Source: an uncultured Eubacteriales bacterium (GTDB taxonomy: Bacteria; Bacillota; Clostridia; Oscillospirales; CAG-272). From it: DNA of 64,000 nt. How positions within the stretch are numbered: the first letter of the stretch is position 1; each line of letters begins with the position of its first letter. Location: NCBI GenBank assembly GCA_934481515.1, contig CAKSPO010000005.1, positions 1 through 64,000 of the forward strand. Direction: 5' to 3'. Below, piece after piece: positions 29,289 to 38,315 of the stretch. The position numbers were made by a program, and so were the translations under genes. The notes beneath the pieces are model-generated. The model ran no database searches and was not told the origin of the DNA. It saw only the letters and a program-made list of their open reading frames with translations.

Positions 29289-30569
29289 TTATTTCTTAAT
29301 AACGTCGATGCCGAGATACTTGCGCAGGACTTCCGGAACCGTAATACTTCCGTCTGCGTTCTGATTTTGCTCTACCAGAGCCGGGAAAATACGGCTGGTA
29401 GCCAGACCGGAACCGTTGAGCGTGTGGAGAAACTCCGTTTTTCCGTTTTCCCGGCGGACGCGCATCATGCCGCGGCGTGCCTGGTAGTCACGGGCGTTGG
29501 AAACGGAGGAAACCTCCTTGTAGCCGTTCATGGACGGAATGTTGATTTCAATGTCGTAGGTTCTTGCCATGGAGGCGGAGCAGTCCTCTGCCGCCAGCTT
29601 GACGGTGCGGAAATGGAATCCAAGTCCCTTGACCAGGTTTTCCGCGTTGGCAACCAGCTCTTCAAAGGCTTCGTCGCTCTTTTCGGGGAGCGTGTATTGT
29701 ACCATTTCCACCTTGTTGAACTGATGACCGCGTACCATGCCGCGCTCGTCTGCACGGTAGGAGCCAGCCTCGCGACGGAAGCAAGGGGTATAACTGATAT
29801 ATTTTTTGGGAAGGTCTGCCTCGGTCAGAATTTCGTCGCGATGGAGCGAAACCAGTGCGGTTTCCGCCGTGGGGAGCATGAAGCGGCGGCGTTCATCCTC
29901 CGCTGTTTCCAACCAATAGACCTCGTCCTTGAATTTGGGGAACTGACCGGCAGTCAGACCGCACTCATAGCCAAGCATGTGCGGCACCAGCATAAGCTGG
30001 TAATTGTTGCCAAGGTGAAAATCAATGAAGTAGTTGAGAATTGCCCATTCCAGACGGGCGCCGATACCGGAATAGACCCAGAATCCGTTGCCGGAAAGCT
30101 TGGCGCCTCTTTTGTAGTCGATCAGACCGAGATCGGTGCACAGATCCACGTGGTTTTTCGGCTCGAAGTCGAATTTTCGCGGTTCTCCGAAGTAACGCAG
30201 GGGCTGGTTGTTTTCCTTGCCGCCCGGCAGAAGATCCGGATCGGGAAGGTTCGGCAGTCCAAGCATAAAGGAGGTCAGCTGTGTCTCCACTTCCTTGAGC
30301 CGGTCATCGTCTGCCTTGATCTTTGCTCCGAGTTCTTTCATTTCCGCGAAGATAGTGGAGGTGTCCTTCCCCTCTTTCTTGTACTGCGGAATCAATTTGT
30401 TGGTCTTGTTCTGCTCCGCTTTGAGCTGCTCAACCTCTGTGATGATACTCCGGCGCTCTGCATCCAGGCGCAGAATGGCTGCGATGTCTTCCTTTGCGTC
30501 CTTTCCTTTTTTGGCAAGACGTGCGATAACCTCGTCCGGTTGTTCCTTGATATATTTGATGTCCAGCAT
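29289..30569 (-). CDS. serS: Seryl-tRNA synthetase
   Basis: SerS charges tRNA-Ser (and tRNA-Sec) with serine. The 426 residues start MLDIKYIKEQPDEVIARL, with the long N-terminal coiled-coil arm, then the class II core: motif 2 in PCFRREAGSYRADERGM and motif 3 in NGSGLATSRIFPALVEQ. I use the ATG at 30569, with CAGGAGA upstream; an upstream in-frame reading has no site. It follows parB by 57 bases. No T-box signature is visible in that short gap, so expression probably comes from the parA promoter. Confidence 0.96.
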   Translation of the reverse strand: MLDIKYIKEQPDEVIARLAKKGKDAKEDIAAILRLDAERRSIITEVEQLKAEQNKTNKLIPQYKKEGKDTSTIFAEMKELGAKIKADDDRLKEVETQLTSFMLGLPNLPDPDLLPGGKENNQPLRYFGEPRKFDFEPKNHVDLCTDLGLIDYKRGAKLSGNGFWVYSGIGARLEWAILNYFIDFHLGNNYQLMLVPHMLGYECGLTAGQFPKFKDEVYWLETAEDERRRFMLPTAETALVSLHRDEILTEADLPKKYISYTPCFRREAGSYRADERGMVRGHQFNKVEMVQYTLPEKSDEAFEELVANAENLVKGLGFHFRTVKLAAEDCSASMARTYDIEINIPSMNGYKEVSSVSNARDYQARRGMMRVRRENGKTEFLHTLNGSGLATSRIFPALVEQNQNADGSITVPEVLRKYLGIDVIKK

Positions 30570-30626
30570 AATAGATTCTCCTGTTTTAATATAATAATGA
30601 TAGAAATATTCCCATCCGAACACGGT

Positions 30627-31526
30627 TTATTCGTTCTCGGAGAAGAAATCCGATCCGCAGATCGTTTTCAGAAGTTCTGCAAGGTCGTCGTCGTCGCTGT
30701 AAGTTAGCTCTACCACCTTTTTCTTGTTGGTCTTCAGAATCCGGACGCGGCGGCCGAGCGTTGAGACGGCGCGGTGCTCCAGATCCCGCATATATGCCTT
30801 TCTCTGTGTCAGCTCCGCGCGCTCCTCATCCTCTGCTTCTTCCGGTTCGTAGTTCATCAGGCGTACGGTGCGCTCTACATCGCGCACGGAAAGTCCCTTT
30901 TCCACGGCTTTCTGCGCCAATGGCGACATCTGCTCCTTGTGGTTCAGACCGAGAAGCGCCCTGGCGTGCCCTGCCGAGAGATCTCCGCTACGTAAAAGTT
31001 CCAGAACCTCCTCCGGCAGATCCAGAAGCCGGAGGTTGTTTGTCACCGCAGAACGGCTTTTTCCGACCTGTTTCGCCACCTGGTCCTGTGTCAGTCCGAA
31101 GCGCTCAATCAGTGCGTCATATGCAAGCGCTTCTTCTACGGGATTCAAATCCTCCCGCTGGACGTTTTCGATTACGGCGACCTGTGCGGCTTTGAGGTCG
31201 TCTCCGACAAGAATTACCGCAGGAATTTCGCTGAGTCCCGCCATTTTTGCGGCTCTCCAGCGGCGCTCTCCGGCAATGATTTCGTAAGTGCCGGGCAAAG
31301 CGTCGCTTTCCCGTACGATAATCGGCTGTAAAACACCGAATTTCCCGATGGAATCGGCAAGCTGCTCTAAGGATTCGTGTGAAAAGGTCTTTCTCGGTTG
31401 GTCGCTGCGCGGTTCAATGTCTGAAATCCGCAGATTGACCGCCGCGCTGCCTTTGTCGCCGCCGAGGATGTTGTCGTCCAAAAGAGAATAGAAGTCTCTT
31501 CCGAGTCCGCTCCTTGATTTTGCCAT
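30627..31526 (-). CDS. parB: Chromosome partitioning protein ParB (Spo0J)
   Basis: ParB binds parS, spreads as a CTP-dependent clamp, and loads condensin near the origin. The 299 residues show the N-terminal CTPase region (DIEPRSDQPRKTF, IIAGERRWRAAKMAGL), the central helix-turn-helix (LTQDQVAKQVGKSRSAVTN) and a C-terminal dimerisation domain. AGGAGG precedes the ATG. It follows parA by 12 bases. Three parS sites lie 1-2 kb upstream, within 22 kb of the DnaA-box cluster. Confidence 0.96.
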   Translation of the reverse strand: MAKSRSGLGRDFYSLLDDNILGGDKGSAAVNLRISDIEPRSDQPRKTFSHESLEQLADSIGKFGVLQPIIVRESDALPGTYEIIAGERRWRAAKMAGLSEIPAVILVGDDLKAAQVAVIENVQREDLNPVEEALAYDALIERFGLTQDQVAKQVGKSRSAVTNNLRLLDLPEEVLELLRSGDLSAGHARALLGLNHKEQMSPLAQKAVEKGLSVRDVERTVRLMNYEPEEAEDEERAELTQRKAYMRDLEHRAVSTLGRRVRILKTNKKKVVELTYSDDDDLAELLKTICGSDFFSENE

Positions 31527-31538
31527 AACTTACCCTCC

Positions 31539-32300
31539 TCAGATGCGTTCTGCCAGCTCTTTGGCGACGTTCATATATTCCGTAGCTCCTTTGGAGCGCT
31601 TGTCGTGGTAATAAACGGGGGCGCCGAAACCGGGTGCTTCCGAGACCTTGACATTTCTGGAGATGGTGGTTTCGAAAAGCTTGTCCGAGTAATGCTTCCG
31701 AAGCTCGTTGAGCACCTGCATGGAAAGCACAAGACGATTGTTGTGCATGGTAATCAGAATTCCGGTGACATTTAGTTCCGGATTATAGTGCGTTTTGATG
31801 CGGGTAAAGGTGCGCATCAGTTGGGAAAGCCCTTCCAAGGCGAAAAATTCGCATTGCATCGGAATCACCAGCCCGTCGCTTGCGGTCATGGCGTTGACTG
31901 TCAAAAGTCCAAGAGAAGGCGGGCAGTCGATGATGATGTAATCATAATGATCCTTGACTGCGGCAAGTTTGTTTTTCATGGTATATTCGCTGCTTTCGAT
32001 ATCCATCAGCTCAAATTCTGCTTTTGCAAGTGTAATCTGCGCGGGAATGACCGAAAGATTTTCGAAGCGCGTCTTGATTGTGACTTCGTCCGCGGAGGAT
32101 TCGGCCGTCAGGAGATCAAAAGAGGTTTTTGTCAGGTTTTTTTTCATAATTCCGACGCCGCTGGTTGCATTTCCCTGCGGGTCAAGATCAATCAGAAGGA
32201 CACGATAGCCCAAAACGCCAAGTGCGGCGGCAATATTGATGGCAGAGGTGGTTTTTCCGACACCGCCTTTTTGGTTTGCAAACGAAATGATTTTTCCCAT
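31539..32300 (-). CDS. parA: Chromosome partitioning ATPase ParA (Soj)
   Basis: ParA is a deviant-Walker ATPase that binds DNA non-specifically, moves ParB-parS complexes and in Bacillus also regulates DnaA. The 253 residues start MGKIISFANQKGGVGKTTSA, with the deviant Walker A motif, and contain DYIIIDCPPSLGLL and VIPMQCEFFALEGLSQL. The start at 32300 follows AAAGGAA; a longer in-frame reading starts within the promoter and is rejected. A promoter at 32393-32421 drives the parA-parB-serS set. Confidence 0.96.
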   Translation of the reverse strand: MGKIISFANQKGGVGKTTSAINIAAALGVLGYRVLLIDLDPQGNATSGVGIMKKNLTKTSFDLLTAESSADEVTIKTRFENLSVIPAQITLAKAEFELMDIESSEYTMKNKLAAVKDHYDYIIIDCPPSLGLLTVNAMTASDGLVIPMQCEFFALEGLSQLMRTFTRIKTHYNPELNVTGILITMHNNRLVLSMQVLNELRKHYSDKLFETTISRNVKVSEAPGFGAPVYYHDKRSKGATEYMNVAKELAERI

Positions 32301-32392
32301 AGTTTCATTCCTTTCCGATGAATTTTTTGCGAAACAATAATAGGATCCGCCGCCGTATTTGTACAAGGACAGCAGAAACGAAAGCTACCTAT

Positions 32393-32421
32393 ATTATAGC
32401 ACACTCTTTCTCTTATTGCAA
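32393..32421 (-). promoter_or_regulatory. Promoter of the parA-parB-serS unit
   Basis: On the minus strand TTGCAA and TATAAT are spaced by 17 bases, about 90 bases before the parA start codon. A parS site lies about 80 bases upstream of the -35 element, so ParB binding could affect this promoter. Confidence 0.75.
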
Positions 32422-32498
32422 TGTCTGTGCCGAAGAAAATTGTTTCCTTCCTGTAAAAAATAAAACATCGGCTTTGCGCTTGGAAACGGAAGAAGCAA

Positions 32499-32514
32499 TG
32501 TTTCACGTGAAACA
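32499..32514. promoter_or_regulatory. parS site 1
   Basis: TGTTTCACGTGAAACA matches the 16-base parS consensus exactly. It lies upstream of parA. Confidence 0.95.
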
Positions 32515-32931
32515 TTCTCGGCGCACTTTGATGTACCGGAGAAAGCAGACACCGGATGTGGGTCTTTGAATAAAAATTTGCCTTCGCGTATTTGTTTGCC
32601 TGCTGAAACGCCCTCGAAATTGGACACCGACGGGCGCCGGAATGCCGATGAACGTTCCTCTGCCATGACAATCTCACGAAAAGAATCGCAGTGGGAAGCC
32701 GACGGGAGCAGCTTTTCGGCAAGGCAGGAAAACGACGGGGCGTCGCTCTGCGAACCGAGAGCGACGGAAGCGCCTGACAAAAAGGACGCAAATGGTTAGC
32801 GCGAAAATTCCGATATAAAATCGATCACAGTAAAGACGTGCTTTTTTGAGGCACCGCTTCAAGCTTTTTTCTTGCCGGCTTCCTCTCCTACCGATCCTTT
32901 TTACTGCGATGGTTCCGGGCGGCGAATGAAA

Positions 32932-32947
32932 CGTTTCACGTGAAACA
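32932..32947. promoter_or_regulatory. parS site 2
   Basis: CGTTTCACGTGAAACA differs from the parS consensus only in its first base. Confidence 0.92.
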
Positions 32948-33405
32948 TCTTCCGGGCAGCGCTGTGCTTGGAGCGCGTGCAATAGAAATTGTTGCCTTCC
33001 GCTTGCCGAAAAAAAGCAACAAGCGGGCGAAGAGGCACGCCGATGAAGTGCAAATGACGGGTGTGTGTCGGGAGAGAAAAATTGATTGCAAGTGAGGAAG
33101 CAGGAACTGCGGTGAACGGGTGCCCTCGCAGGGCGCCGTTTGGCATCGGCGGATGTTGAGAAAGTTCCGATGGTACGGGTTTTGTAGTGGTTGGAATGGC
33201 TTTTAATGGGGACAGGCGTGAAAGGATCAAATGCCGCTTTGAGGGAGGATGGTTCGAACGGCTCGTAACTAAACCCATGCTTTTACCCTAGAACTGTCAA
33301 AACTGCAGGGGTGTTATTAGCCGTGCTTTTTACTTCTTGCGACTGCGCTTTTCTGAGAGGAGAAAAGCTGAAAAACCTGCTTTGAATGATTGCGAATCCG
33401 TAAAA
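32948..33405. other. parA-rsmG spacer without a supported gene
   Basis: The spacer between parA and rsmG is about 1.1 kb and holds three parS sites. I find no gene with a ribosome binding site on either strand between them; the short open frames are not convincing. Confidence 0.6.
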
Positions 33406-33449
33406 CCAAAACAGCACAATGTTTCACGTGAAACATTGTGCTGTTTTGG
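33406..33449. promoter_or_regulatory. parS site 3 inside a 44-bp perfect palindrome (likely rsmG terminator)
   Basis: The consensus parS (33420-33435) forms the centre of a perfect inverted repeat spanning 33406-33449, with arms of 22 bases and no loop spacer. On the minus strand it lies 17 bases past the rsmG stop and is followed by TTTTAC, so it could fold as an intrinsic terminator in RNA while acting as the ParB site in DNA. Confidence 0.9.
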
Positions 33450-33466
33450 CAGTTTTTCAGGGGAGG

Positions 33467-34225
33467 TTAAAGAGGGTTCTTGAGAATGGCGGCGTATGCT
33501 CTCGGATAAATGCCGGGAGTGGCTTTTTTCTTTTGGACTTTCAGGATCGCCCGTGCCTCTGCTTCTTCGCCCGCGAAAAGGGTGTGAGGAAAAAGAGCCG
33601 GGGCAGCTCCTCCGAGAACGGAAGATGCATGAAGAGCTTCTTTTGCTTCCTCCTCTGCTTTTGCACCCTTCATGGCGAGAAGTGCTCCGTCGATTTTCAG
33701 ATAAGGAAGTGAAAGCTCGGCAAGAATGTTCAGTCTTGCGACGGCGCGACTGACAACAAAATCAAAGTTGCCGAGTTCTGTGCGGATCTTTGCGTCTTCC
33801 GCACGTCCGGAACAGGTGATCAGGTTGGAAAGCGAAAGCAAATCGGCGCATTCCTGCACAAAGCGAACCTTTTTGTCGGTGCTGTCTAATGCAATAAAAC
33901 GGAGATCGCTCCTCATAATGGCAAGTGGAATAGAAGGAAATCCGGCGCCACAGCCAAGGTCAAGAATGCGGGCATTCTGAGGAAGATACGGAAGAAGCAG
34001 AAGAGAATCTGCATAATGTTTGGCGACAATGCCCGGAATTGTGCGGATGGCTGTTAAATTGGTGGTTCGGTTGACGGTGATTAAATGGTTTGTCAGGTGA
34101 TAGAACTTCTCCGATTCCGCTTTTGTCGGCGCGGCAATTTTGTTTTGGGAAAACGTGTCGCGAAGGATTGCGTCGAAATCGAAAAAAGAACATTCCGGCG
34201 TTTCTTTTTGCGTTTCCTGTTTCAT
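33467..34225 (-). CDS. rsmG: 16S rRNA (guanine527-N7)-methyltransferase RsmG
   Basis: RsmG (GidB) methylates N7 of G527 in the 16S rRNA 530 loop using S-adenosylmethionine. The 252 residues show the Rossmann motif (ILDLGCGAGFPSIPLAI), HYADSLLLLPYL before it, and the late VVSRAVARLNILAEL segment. The start overlaps none of mnmG but its GAGG site lies in the last mnmG codons, with four bases between the genes. Loss of RsmG in other bacteria gives low-level streptomycin resistance. This copy looks intact. Confidence 0.95.
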   Translation of the reverse strand: MKQETQKETPECSFFDFDAILRDTFSQNKIAAPTKAESEKFYHLTNHLITVNRTTNLTAIRTIPGIVAKHYADSLLLLPYLPQNARILDLGCGAGFPSIPLAIMRSDLRFIALDSTDKKVRFVQECADLLSLSNLITCSGRAEDAKIRTELGNFDFVVSRAVARLNILAELSLPYLKIDGALLAMKGAKAEEEAKEALHASSVLGGAAPALFPHTLFAGEEAEARAILKVQKKKATPGIYPRAYAAILKNPL

Positions 34226-34229
34226 GTGG

Positions 34230-36173
34230 TCACCTCATTCCGAGATAAATCAAGAGAACCGTAATGTCGGCGGGGTTGACCCCGCTGATTCTGGAAGCCT
34301 GTCCGATGGTGCGGGGACGGATCTTTTCCAGCTTTTGTGCGGCTTCGATCCGCAGTCCGCGCACGGAAGAATAGTCAATTCCTTCCGGAAGAGGACGTTC
34401 CTCCAGCTTTTGCTGATGCCGGATCTCGGAAAGCTGTTTTCCGGCGTATCCGGCGTATTTGATATCGGTTTCGACGGTTTGCCGAACCCGGCCGGGAAGC
34501 GAGGGACGGGAAGGATCCAGAGGCGCAAGTGTGTCATAAGAAAGTGCCGGGCGGCGCAAGAGATCGGCAAGAGAAGCGCCGGAGCGCAACGGCGTTTCCC
34601 CTTTTGCTTCCAGAAAGGAATTGGCGGCTTCCGGCGAAACAAAGGTGCGCTCCAAACGGGATTTTTCCTCTTCTTCCTGCTGTTTCTTTGCAAGGAATTT
34701 CTGATAGCGCTCTTCCGGGATCAAGCCCGCTTCGTAACCGATCGGCGTCAGGCGCAAATCCGCGTTGTCCTGGCGCAGAAGCAGACGGTATTCGGAGCGG
34801 GAGGTCATCATGCGATATGGCTCATTGGTGCCTTTCGTGACGAGATCATCGATCAGAGTTCCGATATAGCTGCCGGATCTGGGAAGAACGATGCCGGGCT
34901 TTCCCTGTACCCGGCGGGCGGCGTTGATGCCTGCCAGAAGTCCCTGCGCCGCCGCTTCTTCATAACCGGAGGTTCCGTTGAACTGTCCGGCGCCGAAAAT
35001 GCCGCGCACCTCTTTGAATTCCAGGGTGGCATCCATTTGTGTCGGATCGGCACAGTCATATTCAATGGCATAGGCATAGCGCATAATCTGCGCATGGGAA
35101 AAACCGGGGAGGGAATGCAGCATTTCGGTTTGCACATCGGTCGGAAGGGAAGTGGAGAAGCCCTGAAGATACATTTCTTCGGTGTCTTCCCCCAACGGCT
35201 CTACGAAGAGCTGATGCCGTTCCTTGTCGGCGAAGCGCACCAGCTTATCTTCAATGGAAGGGCAATAGCGCGGTCCGGTGCCATGAATTTTCCCGGAATA
35301 CATGGCGCTGCGATGAATATTTTGCAGAATAATTCGGTGGGTTTCGGAATTGGTGTAAACAATATGGCACGGAATTTGTTTCAAATTTGTGAACATTTCT
35401 TCGGAATGTTCTGAACAATACGGGGTAATCTGTTTCTCACCGGGTTGAACTTCCAGATCGGAAAAGTCAATGCTTTCCCGCTTGACCCTTGCAGGGGTTC
35501 CGGTTTTGAAACGGCGCAACCGGATGCCTTGCTCAGACAGGGAAGCGGAAAGCCCCTTGGCGGGGAGGAAACCGTCCGGCCCTGCTCCGTAACTGATATC
35601 CCCCACGAAAACGGTGCTGTCAAGGTAGGTTCCGGTGGCAATGACTACGCAGCTGCAGTGCCAGACCTCTCCGAGCCTGGTGGTAACAGACCGGACAAAT
35701 TTTGCTGTTTTTCCGGAGGCTGGTTCAACAGGAGACTCCTCCGTTCCGATTTCAACGATTTCGGATTGAACCAATCGCAGATGCTCCGTGCGTTCCAGCG
35801 TACGCTTCATAAGCGCCTGATATTTTTTTCGGTCCGCCTGTATTCTTTTGCTTTGTACTGCGGCACCCTTCCCGGTATTCAGGGTACGGGACTGCAATGT
35901 TACCTCGTCGGCAGCGCGTCCCATTTCTCCTCCGAGTGCGTCGATTTCGAACACCAGGTGACCTTTTGCGGTTCCTCCGATGGAAGGATTGCAGGGCATA
36001 TTTGCGATGGATTCAAAGGACATGGTGAAGAGAACGGTATCAATGCCCATGCGTGCGGAAGCGAGTGCCGCTTCAATTCCCGCGTGCCCGGCACCGATGA
36101 CAGCGACTTGCGTCATACAGTCGGGAGCATCGGATACGGATGTCTGCGGAACGGTTCGGGTTTTCTGGTTCAA
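34230..36173 (-). CDS. mnmG: tRNA uridine 5-carboxymethylaminomethyl modification enzyme MnmG (GidA)
   Basis: MnmG works with MnmE to modify the wobble uridine at position 34 of several tRNAs, using FAD and a methylene-folate. The sequence has the FAD motif VAVIGAGHAGIEAALASARMG, CNPSIGGTAKGHLV, the second conserved cysteine region around GTPARVKR, and TSRSEYRLLLRQDNAD. I choose the TTG at 36173, preceded by AAGGAG at nine bases, giving about 647 residues. An ATG further in (just before TQVAVIG) lacks a site, and longer readings run into spacer. It is followed at once by rsmG. Confidence 0.95.
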   Translation of the reverse strand: MNQKTRTVPQTSVSDAPDCMTQVAVIGAGHAGIEAALASARMGIDTVLFTMSFESIANMPCNPSIGGTAKGHLVFEIDALGGEMGRAADEVTLQSRTLNTGKGAAVQSKRIQADRKKYQALMKRTLERTEHLRLVQSEIVEIGTEESPVEPASGKTAKFVRSVTTRLGEVWHCSCVVIATGTYLDSTVFVGDISYGAGPDGFLPAKGLSASLSEQGIRLRRFKTGTPARVKRESIDFSDLEVQPGEKQITPYCSEHSEEMFTNLKQIPCHIVYTNSETHRIILQNIHRSAMYSGKIHGTGPRYCPSIEDKLVRFADKERHQLFVEPLGEDTEEMYLQGFSTSLPTDVQTEMLHSLPGFSHAQIMRYAYAIEYDCADPTQMDATLEFKEVRGIFGAGQFNGTSGYEEAAAQGLLAGINAARRVQGKPGIVLPRSGSYIGTLIDDLVTKGTNEPYRMMTSRSEYRLLLRQDNADLRLTPIGYEAGLIPEERYQKFLAKKQQEEEEKSRLERTFVSPEAANSFLEAKGETPLRSGASLADLLRRPALSYDTLAPLDPSRPSLPGRVRQTVETDIKYAGYAGKQLSEIRHQQKLEERPLPEGIDYSSVRGLRIEAAQKLEKIRPRTIGQASRISGVNPADITVLLIYLGMR

Positions 36174-36314
36174 TGAAAACAACTCCTTTTCGGAAGAAAT
36201 GCCAAGTTGGCAGAAAGGCGAAACGAGACAAAAATTGCTGTTGCACGGGGCTGCAAATTGTCGGAGCATCTTGCGCAAAGCTCCTTTTGCATCGGAAAAT
36301 CCGTCAATTCGGAA

Positions 36315-37556
36315 TCAGTCGATTTTGGCAAGGTAGGCTTTTTGTTCGTCGGTCAGGCGGTCGATGGTGATACCGAGCGAGTGAAGCTTGATTTCCGCTA
36401 CCTTATGGTCAATTTCCGTCGGAACGGCATAAACCTTTTTTTCAAGAGTCGCGCCGTGCTTGGCGAGGTATTCCAGACTTTTTGCCTGAATGCCGAAGGA
36501 CATGTCCATGATTTCCGCCGGGTGTCCGTTGCCTGCGGCGAGATTGACCAGTCGCCCTTCTGCCAACAGGTTCAGCGTCCGCCCGTCCTCCATGCGGTAG
36601 CCGCGGATATTTGGCTTCCGGTCGCGGATTTCCACGGAAAGCGCCTGCAAGTCTTCCTTGTTGATTTCCACGTCGAAGTGCCCGCTGTTGGCGAGTAGAA
36701 CGCCGTCCTTCATCAGGGGAAAGTGCTTTTTGGTCAGTACGTCGGCGCATCCCGTAAGCGTTACAAAAATATCGCCGATCTTTGCGGCTTCTTCCATCGG
36801 GAGAACCGTAAAGCCGTCCATGACCGCCTCAATTGCCTTGATCGGGTCGATCTCGGTCACCACGACCACGGCACCCATGCCCTTGGCTCGCATGGCAAGC
36901 CCTTTTCCGCACCAGCCATAGCCTGCGATGACCATGGTTTTACCTGCGATGATCAGATTGGTTGCGTTCATGATGCCGTCCAGTGTAGACTGACCTGTAC
37001 CGTAGCGGTTGTCAAACAGGTGCTTGCAGTCCGCATCGTTGACGTCGATCATGGTATAATCGAGAAGTCCTGCCGCTTCACGGGCGCGGAGACGGTGAAT
37101 TCCGGTGGTGGTTTCCTCGCATCCGCCGATCAGATGAGCCCCGTATGCCCGGCATTCACCGTGGAGCAGGGAGATCAGATCTCCACCGTCGTCGATCAGC
37201 AGATCCGGTTTTGCTTCCAGTGTCCGGGTCAGATGCTCACGGTACTCTTCCTCGGAAGCGCCGTGCCGGGCAAAGACCGCAAAGCCGTCTCTCGCCAAAG
37301 CCGCGGCAACATCGTCCTGCGTGGACAGCGGGTTGCAACCGGTTACAAAGACCTCCGCACCGCCGGCGCGGAGCACCTTTGCAAGGTAGGCGGTCTTTGC
37401 TTCCAGATGAATGGACATGGCAATCTTTTTTCCACGGAAGGGAAGGCTTTTTTCAAAATCCCGCCGGATGGCGTTCAGGATGGGCATATAAGAGGCAACC
37501 CAGTCGATTTTATCTGCGCCGGAGGGGGCAAGCGAAAGATCCTTGATCTGACTCAT
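36315..37556 (-). CDS. ahcY: Adenosylhomocysteinase
   Basis: AhcY splits S-adenosylhomocysteine into adenosine and homocysteine with a bound NAD, relieving product inhibition of methyltransferases. The protein has about 413 residues from the ATG encoding MSQIKDLSLAPSG. Visible are SIHLEAKTAYL, GGCEETTTGIHRL, DNRYGTGQSTLDGI and the NAD loop VIAGYGWCGKG. It is the shorter bacterial form, without the insertion found in eukaryotic enzymes. AAGGAG lies about 12 bases before this ATG; an ATG seven codons upstream is possible but has no site. It lies upstream of mnmG and rsmG, and could serve their methylation chemistry. Confidence 0.94.
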   Translation of the reverse strand: MSQIKDLSLAPSGADKIDWVASYMPILNAIRRDFEKSLPFRGKKIAMSIHLEAKTAYLAKVLRAGGAEVFVTGCNPLSTQDDVAAALARDGFAVFARHGASEEEYREHLTRTLEAKPDLLIDDGGDLISLLHGECRAYGAHLIGGCEETTTGIHRLRAREAAGLLDYTMIDVNDADCKHLFDNRYGTGQSTLDGIMNATNLIIAGKTMVIAGYGWCGKGLAMRAKGMGAVVVVTEIDPIKAIEAVMDGFTVLPMEEAAKIGDIFVTLTGCADVLTKKHFPLMKDGVLLANSGHFDVEINKEDLQALSVEIRDRKPNIRGYRMEDGRTLNLLAEGRLVNLAAGNGHPAEIMDMSFGIQAKSLEYLAKHGATLEKKVYAVPTEIDHKVAEIKLHSLGITIDRLTDEQKAYLAKID

Positions 37557-37684
37557 GGGGAAATTTGTCTCCTTCATTGTTGTTTTTGATGTTGTGTGCA
37601 GGACAGGCTGCATCGGCGTTCGGTCGTCGGGGTGGTTTTACCGGCTGCTTTGAACGCCGGGAGCGGGATAACAAATGTTCAAAG

Positions 37685-38312
37685 TGTGTTTCCCGCCGGG
37701 ATAATTGTGCGAATTTCTTAGGAGCGGGCGGGTAGACCCCGCCCCTACGAGAGAGATGGTATTTTTTCGCCCGGCAGAAGCCGGGAGCGGAATGACAAAT
37801 AGGATTTTTCGCCCGGTAGGAGCCGGAAACAGAATGAAAAACGGGATTTTTTCGCCCGGTAGGAGCCGGGAGCGGAATGTGTAAACGGAATTTTTCGTCC
37901 GGTAGAAGCCGGAAAAATATTGCAATGAAAAACAATTTTCCGGCGGTGCACGAACGTTCCGGTTTAACCAACCCGGTAGGGGCGGGGTCTGCCCGCCCGT
38001 TCGCGAAGGGGTTGCGGTACATTGGGTAGAGGGACAAACAACGCATCCGATTGTTCGATTCACCGCGTTGTAAATGGGTACCCGTTTCCGGTGGGGTAAA
38101 TGCCGCGGGAAGGTTGTGCGAATTTCTTAGGAGCGGGCGGGCAGACCCTGCGCGGGCAACGCCTGTTTCCTACCGGGAATCAAGAATTTTTTCGTCCGGC
38201 AAAAGCCGGAACGGAATGATCAAAGGGGATTTCCTTGCCCGGTGGAAGCCGGAGGCATAATGGCAAATGGCTTTTTTCGCCCGGCGGAAGACGGGAACAC
38301 AGAGCCGGGGAG
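37685..38312. repeat. Composite repeat block downstream of a hypothetical gene
   Basis: A B module (about 37690-37748) is followed by at least three tandem T copies of about 43 bases (about 37756-37905), then a full A-B unit (about 37976-38174) and further T copies to about 38300. The tandem T copies share TTTTTCGCCCGGTAGGAGCC followed by a short variable tail. The gap from 37557 to 37685 has nothing I recognise. Confidence 0.8.
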
Positions 38313-38315
38313 TGC

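Noticed and set aside
30570..30626. T-box leader before serS
   Set aside because: The gap to parB is only 57 bases and lacks the antiterminator motif GGTACCGCG.
32566..32799. A 77-codon frame between two parS sites
   Set aside because: No ribosome binding site, biased composition and no recognisable features.
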